A stretch of 64,000 nucleotides of DNA, taken from contig NZ_LMJJ01000041.1 of NCBI RefSeq assembly GCF_001429285.1, positions 22,939 through 86,938 on the forward strand, read 5' to 3'. The stretch comes from Ensifer sp. Root278 (GTDB lineage Bacteria; Pseudomonadota; Alphaproteobacteria; Rhizobiales; Rhizobiaceae). Below the pieces are notes generated by a model, which saw only the letters and a list, made by a program, of their open reading frames with translations, did no database searches and was not told where the DNA came from. How positions within the stretch are numbered: position 1 is the first letter of the stretch; each line of letters begins with the position of its first letter. Shown piece after piece: positions 53,982 through 63,109 of this stretch. The translations under genes were made by a program, and so were the position numbers.

Positions 53982-54063
53982 ATCGAACCGCGTGGTTCGA
54001 TTTCCTCTTGATATGCGACCAGAAAGGGCCTATGTCAAGCTCGATCGAACCGAACGGTTCAGT
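53982..54063. promoter_or_regulatory. Duplicated TetR operator
   Basis: ATCGAACC-GCGT-GGTTCGAT (53982-54001) is a perfect 20-base palindrome. A second copy, ATCGAACC-GAAC-GGTTC (54044-54060), repeats the left half exactly and most of the right. The centres are 62 bases apart, about six helical turns, one near each divergent gene start. Confidence 0.72.
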
Positions 54064-54096
54064 TCGTTCAGCAATCTTTAACCAGGCCGGTGCCCA

Positions 54097-55305
54097 ATGT
54101 CCGCATCCAACACATCCAGCGCTGCTCGCGTCCGTCCAGTCGACGAGAATTTTGAAGTGCAGCAGGAAACCGCGCTTGAGGCAAAGGCGCCTGCGGCGGA
54201 GCAGGCCGCTGTCCAGGCTCCCGCAGAAGCGGCGCAGCCGCCGAAGAAGGCGCGCAAGCCCATCGTTCCGGTGCTCGGTCTGGCGCTTCTCGCCGCCGGC
54301 GCCTGGTTCGGCTACGACTGGTGGACCAATGGCCGCTTCATGGTCTCGACCGATGACGCCTATATCGAAGGCGACATCGCGACGATTTCGCCGAAGGTTT
54401 CGGGATACGTCGCCAAGGTCGATGCCGTCGCCAACCAGAAGGTGAAGGCCGGCGATCCTCTCGTTACCCTCGACGATGGCGATTATCGTATCGCTGCCGA
54501 GCAGGCCGAGGCAAAGATTGCCACCCAGAAACTTGCACTCAGCCGTTTCGATGCGCAGATTGCCGGTGCCAAGGCGAGCCTGGCCCAGACCGAAGCGCAG
54601 AAGAAGGCTCTCGAAGCGACGGTGCGCGGCGCCGAGCTTGCGCAGAAGCGCGCAAGCGACCTCCAGTCCAAGGCCGTTGGCACCGTCGCTTCGCTTGACA
54701 ACGCCGATGTGGCGCTCGACCAGGCACGCGCGAACCTTGCCGGCGCCGATGCCAATATCGCCGCCGCCAATGCGAGCATCACGGTTCTCGAAGCCCAGCG
54801 CACCGAAGCCGAAAGCGAGATCCGCTCGCTCGAGCTTGTGCACGACAAGGCCAATCGCGACCTCGGCTTCACCGTCTTGAAGGCGCCCTATGACGGCATC
54901 GTCGGCAACGTGGCGGTTCAGGTTGGCGATCTCGTTTCAGCCGGCCAGCGGCTCGCTGCCCTCGTTCCGGTCGACCAGCTCTACATCGACGCCAATTTCA
55001 AGGAGACCCAGATCGCCCATCTGGTGCCGGGCTCCAAGGTCAAGGTCCATGTCGATGCCTATGAGGATCACGCGATCGAAGGCACCGTTGCCTCGATTTC
55101 GCCAGCCTCCGGTTCGGTCTTCTCGTTGCTGCCGGCCGAAAACGCCACCGGCAACTTCACCAAGGTGATCCAGCGCGTGCCGGTGCGCATCACGCTCCCG
55201 GCCGACGTGCTGGCCGAAGGACACCTGCGTGCCGGCCTGAGCGTCGTCGTCGACGTCGACACGCGCACGGCGCCGGATCAGACCAAGGTCGCCGCCACCA
55301 AGTAA
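54097..55305 (+). CDS. emrA: Multidrug efflux membrane-fusion protein (EmrA/HlyD)
   Basis: Periplasmic adaptor of 402 residues. A cytoplasmic N-terminal tail rich in Ala/Glu (1-50), one membrane segment (about 55-75), a biotinyl-lipoyl-like domain (STDDAYIEGDIATISPKVSG), long coiled-coil arms (about 130-250, repeated Ala/Glu/Lys) and the beta-barrel half (VLKAPYDGIVGNVAVQVGD). It links the EmrB transporter to an outer-membrane channel of the TolC type, not encoded here. The start at 54097 has a weak ribosome site. Confidence 0.92.
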   Translation: MSASNTSSAARVRPVDENFEVQQETALEAKAPAAEQAAVQAPAEAAQPPKKARKPIVPVLGLALLAAGAWFGYDWWTNGRFMVSTDDAYIEGDIATISPKVSGYVAKVDAVANQKVKAGDPLVTLDDGDYRIAAEQAEAKIATQKLALSRFDAQIAGAKASLAQTEAQKKALEATVRGAELAQKRASDLQSKAVGTVASLDNADVALDQARANLAGADANIAAANASITVLEAQRTEAESEIRSLELVHDKANRDLGFTVLKAPYDGIVGNVAVQVGDLVSAGQRLAALVPVDQLYIDANFKETQIAHLVPGSKVKVHVDAYEDHAIEGTVASISPASGSVFSLLPAENATGNFTKVIQRVPVRITLPADVLAEGHLRAGLSVVVDVDTRTAPDQTKVAATK

Positions 55306-55320
55306 TCAGGCCCAAACGCC

Positions 55321-55341
55321 GGCGCGCCTTGAGGGCGCGCC
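55321..55341 (+). other. Intercistronic hairpin between emrA and emrB
   Basis: GGCGCGCC (55321-55328), loop TTGAG, GGCGCGCC (55334-55341). The same palindromic octamer forms the stem at 46186-46210. With no T-run it is more likely a messenger-stability element than a terminator. Confidence 0.5.
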
Positions 55342-55360
55342 CTTGCAAGGAGTGGCTGAG

Positions 55361-56950
55361 ATGGCCGCAACGGCAACAGCAGGTTCGGTGGCGGCCGCCG
55401 CACCGAAGGTCGAGGAACATATGGATCCGAAGAGGCTGATCGCCTTCTTCGCCATGGTCGTCGGCATGTTCATGGCCATCCTCGACATCCAGATCGTCTC
55501 GGCCTCGCTTGCCGAAATCCAGGCGGGCCTGTCGGCCGGCTCGGACGAGATCGGCTGGGTGCAGACCTCCTATCTCATCGCCGAAGTCATCATGATCCCG
55601 CTGTCGGGAACGCTGGCGCGCATCGTCTCGACGCGCGTGCTGTTCTCGGTTTCGGCCGCCGGCTTCACCGCGGCGAGCGCGCTTGCGGCAACGGCGACGA
55701 ACATCGACCAGATGATCGTCTATCGCGCCATCCAGGGCTTCATCGGCGGCGGCATGATCCCATCGGTTTTTGCGGCCGCCTTCACCATCTTCCCGCCGTC
55801 CAAGCGCAACATCGTCTCGCCGATCATCGGCCTGATCGCGACGCTGGCGCCGACGATCGGCCCGACCGTCGGCGGCTATCTCAGCCACGCCTTCTCCTGG
55901 CACTGGTTGTTCCTCGTCAACGTCATTCCCGGCATCATCGTCGCCACGCTCACCTGGACCTTCATCGATTTCGACAAGCCGGAGCTCGGCCTGTTCAAGA
56001 AGTTCGACTGGTGGGGCCTGGCCTCGATGGCGATTTTCCTCGGCGCGCTGGAGTACGTGCTGGAAGAAGGCAACACCAACGACTGGTTCAATGACGAGCA
56101 CATCGTGATGGGCGCAGTCGCTTCGGCAATCGCCGCCATCGTGTTCTTCTATCGGGCCTTCAAGGTGGAGTTCCCGGTCGTCGACCTCAGGGCCTTTGCC
56201 AACCGCAACTTCGCCTTCGGCTCGATGTTCTCCTTCGTCATGGGCATCGGGCTCTATGGCCTCACCTATCTCTATCCGCTCTATCTCGGTCGCATCCGCG
56301 GCTACGATTCGCTGATGATCGGCGAGACCATGTTCGTCTCGGGCCTTGCGATGTTCTTCACGGCGCCGGTCGCCGGCATCCTTTCGGGAAAGCTCGATCC
56401 GCGTGTGCTGATGACGATTGGTTTTACCAGCTTTGCCGCCGGCACCTGGATCATGGGCCATCTCACCGCCGACTGGGACTTCTACGAGCTGTTCATCCCG
56501 CAGATTCTGCGCGGCGTCGGGCTGATGCTCTGCATGGTGCCGATCAACAACATCGCGCTCGGCACCATGCCGCCGGCGCGCATGCGCGGCGCGTCCGGCC
56601 TGTTCAACCTCACGCGAAACCTCGGCGGTGCAGTCGGGCTCGCGGTCATCAACACGATCCTGACCCAGCGCCAGGACTTCCACTATGCGCGCCTCGCCGA
56701 GCATGTGCAGTGGGGCAATCCGGAGGCGATGGAGCGGTTCAACAACATGGCCGCCAACTTCAACGCCCATGGTCTCGACGGCACGACGATCGCCGTCAAG
56801 CAGCTTGCCGCCATGGCGCAGAAGCAGGCGGTCATCCTGTCCTTCGGCGATATCTTCGTGCTTTTGACGGTGCTGTTCCTGTCGCTGATCCTCGGTGTGA
56901 TGATGATCAAGAAGCCGCAGGGCGCCGGCCCCAGCGGCGGCGGTCACTAG
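55361..56950 (+). CDS. emrB: DHA2-type drug:proton antiporter (EmrB)
   Basis: Major facilitator of 529 residues with 14 predicted membrane segments. The DHA2 signature is visible: FMAILDIQIVSASLAEI in the first segment, WVQTSYLIAEVIMIPLSG, and the antiporter motif near GFIGGGMIPSVFAA and TLAPTIGPTVGGYLS. AAGGAG precedes the ATG at 55361. With EmrA it exports hydrophobic compounds across both membranes; in rhizobia such pumps often handle plant phenolics. Followed by two terminators. Confidence 0.93.
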   Translation: MAATATAGSVAAAAPKVEEHMDPKRLIAFFAMVVGMFMAILDIQIVSASLAEIQAGLSAGSDEIGWVQTSYLIAEVIMIPLSGTLARIVSTRVLFSVSAAGFTAASALAATATNIDQMIVYRAIQGFIGGGMIPSVFAAAFTIFPPSKRNIVSPIIGLIATLAPTIGPTVGGYLSHAFSWHWLFLVNVIPGIIVATLTWTFIDFDKPELGLFKKFDWWGLASMAIFLGALEYVLEEGNTNDWFNDEHIVMGAVASAIAAIVFFYRAFKVEFPVVDLRAFANRNFAFGSMFSFVMGIGLYGLTYLYPLYLGRIRGYDSLMIGETMFVSGLAMFFTAPVAGILSGKLDPRVLMTIGFTSFAAGTWIMGHLTADWDFYELFIPQILRGVGLMLCMVPINNIALGTMPPARMRGASGLFNLTRNLGGAVGLAVINTILTQRQDFHYARLAEHVQWGNPEAMERFNNMAANFNAHGLDGTTIAVKQLAAMAQKQAVILSFGDIFVLLTVLFLSLILGVMMIKKPQGAGPSGGGH

Positions 56951-56959
56951 AACAAGAGG

Positions 56960-57024
56960 ATGATGGGTCGAGGCGGCCCATCATACTTTCCCATGAGAGG
57001 TAGGTAGGCGGGCGAGCGCCCGTC
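56960..57024 (+). terminator. Two consecutive terminators after emrB
   Basis: First stem ATGATGGG (56960-56967) with CCCATCAT (56977-56984), then ACTTTCC. Second stem GGCGGGCG (57007-57014) with CGCCCGTC (57017-57024), then TTTCCTCGTTT. Together they isolate the pump operon from the phosphoesterase gene. Confidence 0.65.
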
Positions 57025-57116
57025 TTTCCTCGTTTCCATCCTCAGACAAGTCCGCACGGTTTACGCGAGCCGAGCCTTGCTGCACACTCCCGTCGACTGA
57101 TGGCGAGGGCGGCGGG

Positions 57117-58232
57117 ATGAAGGAACGGGTTTCGGCGGCTATCTCACGGCGGTCTTTCATGACGGGCATTGCCGGCCTCGGGCTGGGGCTTGCCGCCTCC
57201 CGCAGTCGCGCTGCCCCTCCGGCCATCGATGCGACGTTCCTATTCTCCAACGACATCCATGCCTGCCTCGTCTCGATCGAGGGGCTTGCGCCGAACTGCG
57301 CGGCGGAAGGCAAGACCGACGCCAACCTGCTGCGCCATGTGGCGGCGCTCAACGCCGTGTATGCCGTGCGCTGGCCGGAAACGGTCGCGGGCAAGCCGAG
57401 CGGTCTCGCAAGTGCCGGACGGCAGATCGGCAAGCCACTCGGTCTGGTGCTTGGCGGCGACATCACCGACGACGGCGGCGGGCAGGTGCGCCAGCCGCGC
57501 GAAGGGCGGCAGCTGCAGCAGTTCTCCAGCCGCTATCAGGAAGGGGCGGGCAGCGATCGGGTCCACATGCCCGTCTTCGTCGGGCTCGGCAATCATGACC
57601 TCGACCAGGACGGCCCGCCGCCGCATGTCGACTGGTATCGCCGCGAGCTGCGCGACTATGTCGAGCTCAATCATCGCCAGACGGTCTTCTACAAGCCGCC
57701 GGTGCCGGTGACCAACTACGACCCGCTTTCGGACTGCTACTCCTGGGATTGGGGCGGGTTGCACCTTGTGCAGCTGCAGCGCTTCGGCGGCGATGAGACG
57801 AAGGGCGCGGTGAATGCGCTGCCCTGGCTGAAGCAGGATCTGGCGGCCTATGCGGGCGACGGCCGGCCCGTCATACTGTTCCAGCACTATGGCTGGGACG
57901 CGTTTTCGACCGAGGTCTGGGATGTGAAGGCCAAGACCTTCGATGATGAAGGCGATGGCGCGCCGCATTGGTGGAGTGTCGATCAGCGCCAGGCGCTGCT
58001 CGACTCGCTCAAGGGCTACAACGTCATCGGCCTGTTCCACGGACACCAGCACGAAACCGCAATGATCTACCGGCAGGGCGGGCTCGACCTCATTAAGCCG
58101 AAGGCTGCCTATATGGGCGGCTTTGCGGTTGTGCGCGTCACCGACGGCTTCATGGACGTAGTGTTGGCCGAGGCCGGTTCCGCGCACGGAGAGGTCGCGT
58201 TTACTACCGCTTTCAGCAAGCGGCTCGCCTAA
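57117..58232 (+). CDS. Tat-exported calcineurin-like metallophosphoesterase
   Basis: Protein of 371 residues with a twin-arginine signal (SRRSFMTGIAGLGLGLAASR, residues 10-29) and the five metallophosphoesterase blocks: FSNDIHAC, LVLGGDITDDG, VGLGNHDLD, FQHYGWD and LFHGHQHE. It is therefore folded and loaded with metal before export to the periplasm, where it may cleave phosphate mono- or diesters. No pho-box was identified upstream. A single gene with an unassigned substrate. Confidence 0.87.
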   Translation: MKERVSAAISRRSFMTGIAGLGLGLAASRSRAAPPAIDATFLFSNDIHACLVSIEGLAPNCAAEGKTDANLLRHVAALNAVYAVRWPETVAGKPSGLASAGRQIGKPLGLVLGGDITDDGGGQVRQPREGRQLQQFSSRYQEGAGSDRVHMPVFVGLGNHDLDQDGPPPHVDWYRRELRDYVELNHRQTVFYKPPVPVTNYDPLSDCYSWDWGGLHLVQLQRFGGDETKGAVNALPWLKQDLAAYAGDGRPVILFQHYGWDAFSTEVWDVKAKTFDDEGDGAPHWWSVDQRQALLDSLKGYNVIGLFHGHQHETAMIYRQGGLDLIKPKAAYMGGFAVVRVTDGFMDVVLAEAGSAHGEVAFTTAFSKRLA

Positions 58233-58341
58233 TATCTGGTAAGTGTCACAACATTCGTTAAATCGATCAGAATCAATCGTTTAAAGTGACGCGTGCCGTC
58301 CTTCCGCCGGCGCACGGACGCCTGTTTTCGCCGTTTTGAAG

Positions 58342-58367
58342 ATTTCTGATTTACGTACATCAGAAAT
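58342..58367. promoter_or_regulatory. Palindromic operator upstream of the LacI-type gene
   Basis: ATTTCTGAT (58342-58350) and ATCAGAAAT (58359-58367) are perfect inverted arms around TTACGTAC. It lies 30 bases before the regulator start, so autoregulation is likely. Confidence 0.6.
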
Positions 58368-58396
58368 TCCTCTAAAGGCAGAACCCGGAGGAAAAC

Positions 58397-59434
58397 ATGC
58401 GTCCGACAGTTCACGATATCGCTGCTAAAGCCGGGGTCAGTCTCGCCACCGTCGACCGGGTTTTGAACAATCGTCCCGGCGTGCGTGGTGTCACCCGCGA
58501 CAAGGTCGAGCGCGCCATAACGACGCTCGGCTATGTGCGCGACGTCGCCGCCGCCAATCTCGCCAAGAGCCGTATCTACCCGCTGATCTTCATCCTGCCC
58601 GAGGGCGACAACACCTTCATGCGCGGCCTTGCGGTCGAGGTGGAGGCGGCGAAAGTGCGGTCTGCGGTCGAGCGCACCGCGATCACCGTGCTCTCCGTCC
58701 CGGCCTTCGACAGAGCGGCTCTTGCCACGGCACTGGAAAAGGCGCGGGCACTCGCCCCTGCCGGTGTCGCGGTGGTTGCGATCGATGCGCTCGAGGTCGT
58801 TGCAGCTGTCGATCGGCTGCGCGAAGACGGCATCGCTGTGGTGACGCTGGTTTCCGATCTGCCGGGATCGTCGCGTGATCACTTTGCCGGCGTCGACAAC
58901 ATCGCCGCCGGCCGGACCGCGGGCACCTTGATGGGGCGTTTCCTCAGCGGTCGCGAAGGACCGGTCGCGATCGTCGCCGGCTCGATGCTGGTGCGCGACC
59001 ATCGTGATCGCCTCGAAGGTTTCAGCGCGGCGATGGCCGAAAGTGCGCCGGGCCGCCGGCTTCTGCCCGTCATCGAGGGCCATGACGATCCCGCCGAAGT
59101 CGAGAACCTTGTGTCGGGACTTGTCGCCGATCATGCGGATCTCGCCGGCATCTACAGTCTCGGCGCCGGCAATCGCGGCCTGATCGCGGCACTCGAAAAG
59201 GCCGGTCGTCAGGCTGATATTTGCGCCATCGCGCACGAACTGACACCGCATAGCCGTGCGGCACTCGCCTCCGGCACCTTGGACGCGCTCCTCAATCAGG
59301 ATGCCGGGCATGAGGTGCGCAGCGCCATCCGCGTGCTCAAGGCTCGTGCGGATGGACTCGCGGTGATCGGGGCGCAGGAGCGCATCCGCATCGAGATTTT
59401 CCTTAGGGATAACCTGCCGGTCGAGCCGGCGTAA
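58397..59434 (+). CDS. LacI-family regulator of the xylose cluster
   Basis: Protein of 345 residues. The N-terminal LacI helix-turn-helix reads TVHDIAAKAGVSLATVDRVL (4-23), followed by the hinge helix AAANLAKSR and a periplasmic-binding-protein-type domain. GGAGG precedes the ATG. It is immediately upstream of xylB (62 bases) and so probably controls xylose genes, with a sugar or sugar phosphate as ligand. It resembles rhizobial regulators placed beside xylBA. Confidence 0.9.
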   Translation: MRPTVHDIAAKAGVSLATVDRVLNNRPGVRGVTRDKVERAITTLGYVRDVAAANLAKSRIYPLIFILPEGDNTFMRGLAVEVEAAKVRSAVERTAITVLSVPAFDRAALATALEKARALAPAGVAVVAIDALEVVAAVDRLREDGIAVVTLVSDLPGSSRDHFAGVDNIAAGRTAGTLMGRFLSGREGPVAIVAGSMLVRDHRDRLEGFSAAMAESAPGRRLLPVIEGHDDPAEVENLVSGLVADHADLAGIYSLGAGNRGLIAALEKAGRQADICAIAHELTPHSRAALASGTLDALLNQDAGHEVRSAIRVLKARADGLAVIGAQERIRIEIFLRDNLPVEPA

Positions 59435-59496
59435 CGATTTGGAACTGCGCGGTTCCGGACGGCAAACCGGTCTGGAATTGTTCAATGGAGGCAAGC

Positions 59497-60951
59497 ATGT
59501 ATCTCGGACTGGATCTCGGCACCTCGGGCGTCAAGGCAATGCTCATCGATGGCGACCAGCGCATCATCGGTTCTGCCTCCGGCGCGCTCGACGTCTCGCG
59601 GCCGCATCCCGGCTGGTCGGAGCAGGACCCGGCCGAGTGGGTGCGGGCGACCGAGGAGGCGATTGCCGGGCTGAAAGCGACCCACCCGGCGGAGCTTGCG
59701 GCGGTGCGCGGCATTGGCCTCTCCGGCCAGATGCACGGCGCGACACTGCTGGATGCCGACGACCGGGTGCTTCGGCCCTGCATCCTCTGGAACGACACCC
59801 GCAGTTTTCGCGAGGCGGCAGCGCTCGACGCCGACCCGCAGTTCCGGGCGATCACCGGCAACATCGTCTTTCCTGGCTTTACGGCGCCGAAGCTCGCCTG
59901 GGTGCGCGCCAACGAACCCGACATCTTCGCCAAAGTGCGCTGGGTGTTGCTGCCGAAGGATTATCTGCGCCTATGGCTGACCGGCGAACATGTGTCGGAA
60001 ATGTCCGATTCCGCCGGCACCTCCTGGCTCGATACCGGCAAGCGGCGGTGGTCGGAGAGCCTGCTTGCCGCCACCGCGATGGATGAGAAGCAGATGCCCA
60101 GCCTGGTCGAAGGGACCGATCCGGCCGGAACGTTACGCCCGGAACTCGCTGGGCGCTGGGGTATCTCGGGCAATGTCGTGGTTGCCGGCGGCGCCGGTGA
60201 CAATGCGGCGTCTGCCTGCGGCATGGGCACGGTCGGCGAAGGACATGCCTTCGTCTCGCTCGGCACCTCGGGGGTGCTCTTTGCCGCCAATGCGAGCTAC
60301 CTGCCCAATCCGGAAAGCGCCGTACACGCCTTTTGCCATGCGCTGCCGAACACCTGGCACCAGATGGGCGTCATCCTGTCGGCGACCGATGCGCTCAACT
60401 GGTACTCGGGCATCGCCGGGCGCAGTGCTGTCGATTTGAGCGCCGAGCTTGGTGATGACCTGAAGGCGCCGACCGGCGTCACCTTCCTTCCCTATCTCTC
60501 GGGCGAGCGCACGCCGCACAACGATGCGGCGATCCGCGGCGCCTTCGTCGGGCTAGGGCATGAAAGCAGCCGCGTGGTGCTGGCCCAGGCGGTGATGGAA
60601 GGCGTGTCCTTCGCCATTCGCGATAGCCTGGAGGCCCTTCGCGCCGCCGGCACGACGCTGTCGCGGGTAACCGCGATCGGCGGCGGCTCGCGCTCACGCT
60701 ACTGGCTGAAGTCGATCGCCACGGCACTCGACCTGCCGGTCGATCTGCCTGCCGACGGCGATTTCGGTGCCGCCTTCGGGGCAGCCCGCCTGGGCCTGAT
60801 TGCCGCTACGGGTGCAGATCCCGTCGCCACCTGCTATGCGCCGCTCACTGCCGAAACCATCGCGCCGGAAGCGTCGCTGGTCTCAGTCTATGAGGCGAGC
60901 TACCAGCGCTACCGCGAGCTCTATCCGGCGATCAGGGGTGCGGCGTCGTGA
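59497..60951 (+). CDS. xylB: Xylulokinase
   Basis: FGGY-family kinase of 484 residues that phosphorylates D-xylulose with ATP. Seen are GLDLGTSGVKAMLIDG (phosphate-1 motif), GLSGQMHGATLLD (xylulose-binding signature), and the C-terminal adenosine segment AIGGGSRSRYWLKSIAT. GGAGG at 59488-59492 favours the ATG at 59497 over 59485. It forms the xylose pathway with xylA downstream, although a small reverse-strand gene lies between them. Confidence 0.95.
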   Translation: MYLGLDLGTSGVKAMLIDGDQRIIGSASGALDVSRPHPGWSEQDPAEWVRATEEAIAGLKATHPAELAAVRGIGLSGQMHGATLLDADDRVLRPCILWNDTRSFREAAALDADPQFRAITGNIVFPGFTAPKLAWVRANEPDIFAKVRWVLLPKDYLRLWLTGEHVSEMSDSAGTSWLDTGKRRWSESLLAATAMDEKQMPSLVEGTDPAGTLRPELAGRWGISGNVVVAGGAGDNAASACGMGTVGEGHAFVSLGTSGVLFAANASYLPNPESAVHAFCHALPNTWHQMGVILSATDALNWYSGIAGRSAVDLSAELGDDLKAPTGVTFLPYLSGERTPHNDAAIRGAFVGLGHESSRVVLAQAVMEGVSFAIRDSLEALRAAGTTLSRVTAIGGGSRSRYWLKSIATALDLPVDLPADGDFGAAFGAARLGLIAATGADPVATCYAPLTAETIAPEASLVSVYEASYQRYRELYPAIRGAAS

Positions 60952-60989
60952 CGACGCTGCACCGCAGATCCGGTTCGGGTGCCGGCCGC

Positions 60990-61352
60990 TCAGCGGGCGG
61001 GGACCTTGTCGAGAAAGCCGGTGATCGTCTTCAGGCGGCCGTTCTCGATCTGGCAGACATCCGTGCCTTCGATAACCGAGGCAACGCCCTCCGGGCCGAG
61101 CGCCCAGGAAAAGCGGATCGTGTCGGCATAACCGTCCGCAGCCCCCTTCAGCGTGAAGCGGAAGCCGGGGAACTGGCCGTGGACGCCGGCGATCAGCGCA
61201 TCGATGCCGGCGTGGCCGTCGCCTTGCATGATCGGGTCGCGGTAGGCGACATCGGCGGTGAACGCCTTCTCGATCAGCGCAGAGCGGGCGGCGGCGTCGG
61301 TTGTGTTCCAGGCGGCAATGTAGGCTTCGGCGATGGCGTTGAAGTCGTGCAT
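60990..61352 (-). CDS. SnoaL-like / NTF2-fold protein
   Basis: Protein of 120 residues of the cone-shaped NTF2 fold (AEAYIAAWNTTDAAARSAL, YRDPIMQGDGHAGIDALI, then FRFTLKGAADGYADTIRFSW). Family members are isomerases, hydrolases or ligand binders; none can be named. It is on the minus strand between xylB and xylA, interrupting what is otherwise a plus-strand cluster, with AAAGGAA before its ATG at 61352. A longer frame to 61487 would run into the xylA leader. Confidence 0.8.
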   Translation of the reverse strand: MHDFNAIAEAYIAAWNTTDAAARSALIEKAFTADVAYRDPIMQGDGHAGIDALIAGVHGQFPGFRFTLKGAADGYADTIRFSWALGPEGVASVIEGTDVCQIENGRLKTITGFLDKVPAR

Positions 61353-61507
61353 CGAAGTGTTCCTTTCGTTTGGCGTTTCGATGCCCCAGCTATCGCCGGA
61401 CGAGGGAATGAAACCAATTACCTTCCACGTAATGGCCGCGCCTATCGAACGGGCGACGCCGGCCGAAATCCATCCCATTCGCATCATCCTTGAGAGGAGC
61501 CAAACCC

Positions 61508-62818
<1,311 letters not shown>

Positions 62819-62842
62819 GCACTCTCGCGAGTTTGCGCACGC

Positions 62843-62867
62843 GGCGGCCCGGTCTCTCCGGGCCGCC
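62843..62867 (+). terminator. Terminator after xylA
   Basis: A ten-base perfect stem (62843-62852 with 62858-62867, loop TCTCT) 24 bases after the xylA stop. Only GGTTTG follows, so the T-run is short. Confidence 0.65.
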
Positions 62868-62913
62868 GGTTTGCGGCGACTGCGGGTGTCGGCGACGCAG
62901 GTGGGCTGCAATA

Positions 62914-62927
62914 TGAAATCGATTACA
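62914..62927. promoter_or_regulatory. LacI-type operator upstream of the sugar isomerase gene
   Basis: TGAAATCGATTACA matches its own complement at 12 of 14 positions around the AATCGATT core with central CG, the form typical of LacI-family sites. It lies 183 bases before the start at 63110. It differs from the palindrome at 58342-58367, so another LacI-type regulator may be responsible. Confidence 0.5.
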
Positions 62928-63109
62928 AATCTCTCGGGAATCTGTGCCCTCGCCAGTTGCCCCCGGTTGAAAATCTGCTAGCTTTGGCGCCTGCAACGTT
63001 TCAGGTCCGCCAGTTGTGGCGAAAACAAGGTGCCATTGTACCTCCTTGTCGCCGACTGACCGGACAGGCCGACATCATCAATGGCCGTTTCATCGGGAGG
63101 AAAATCGGG

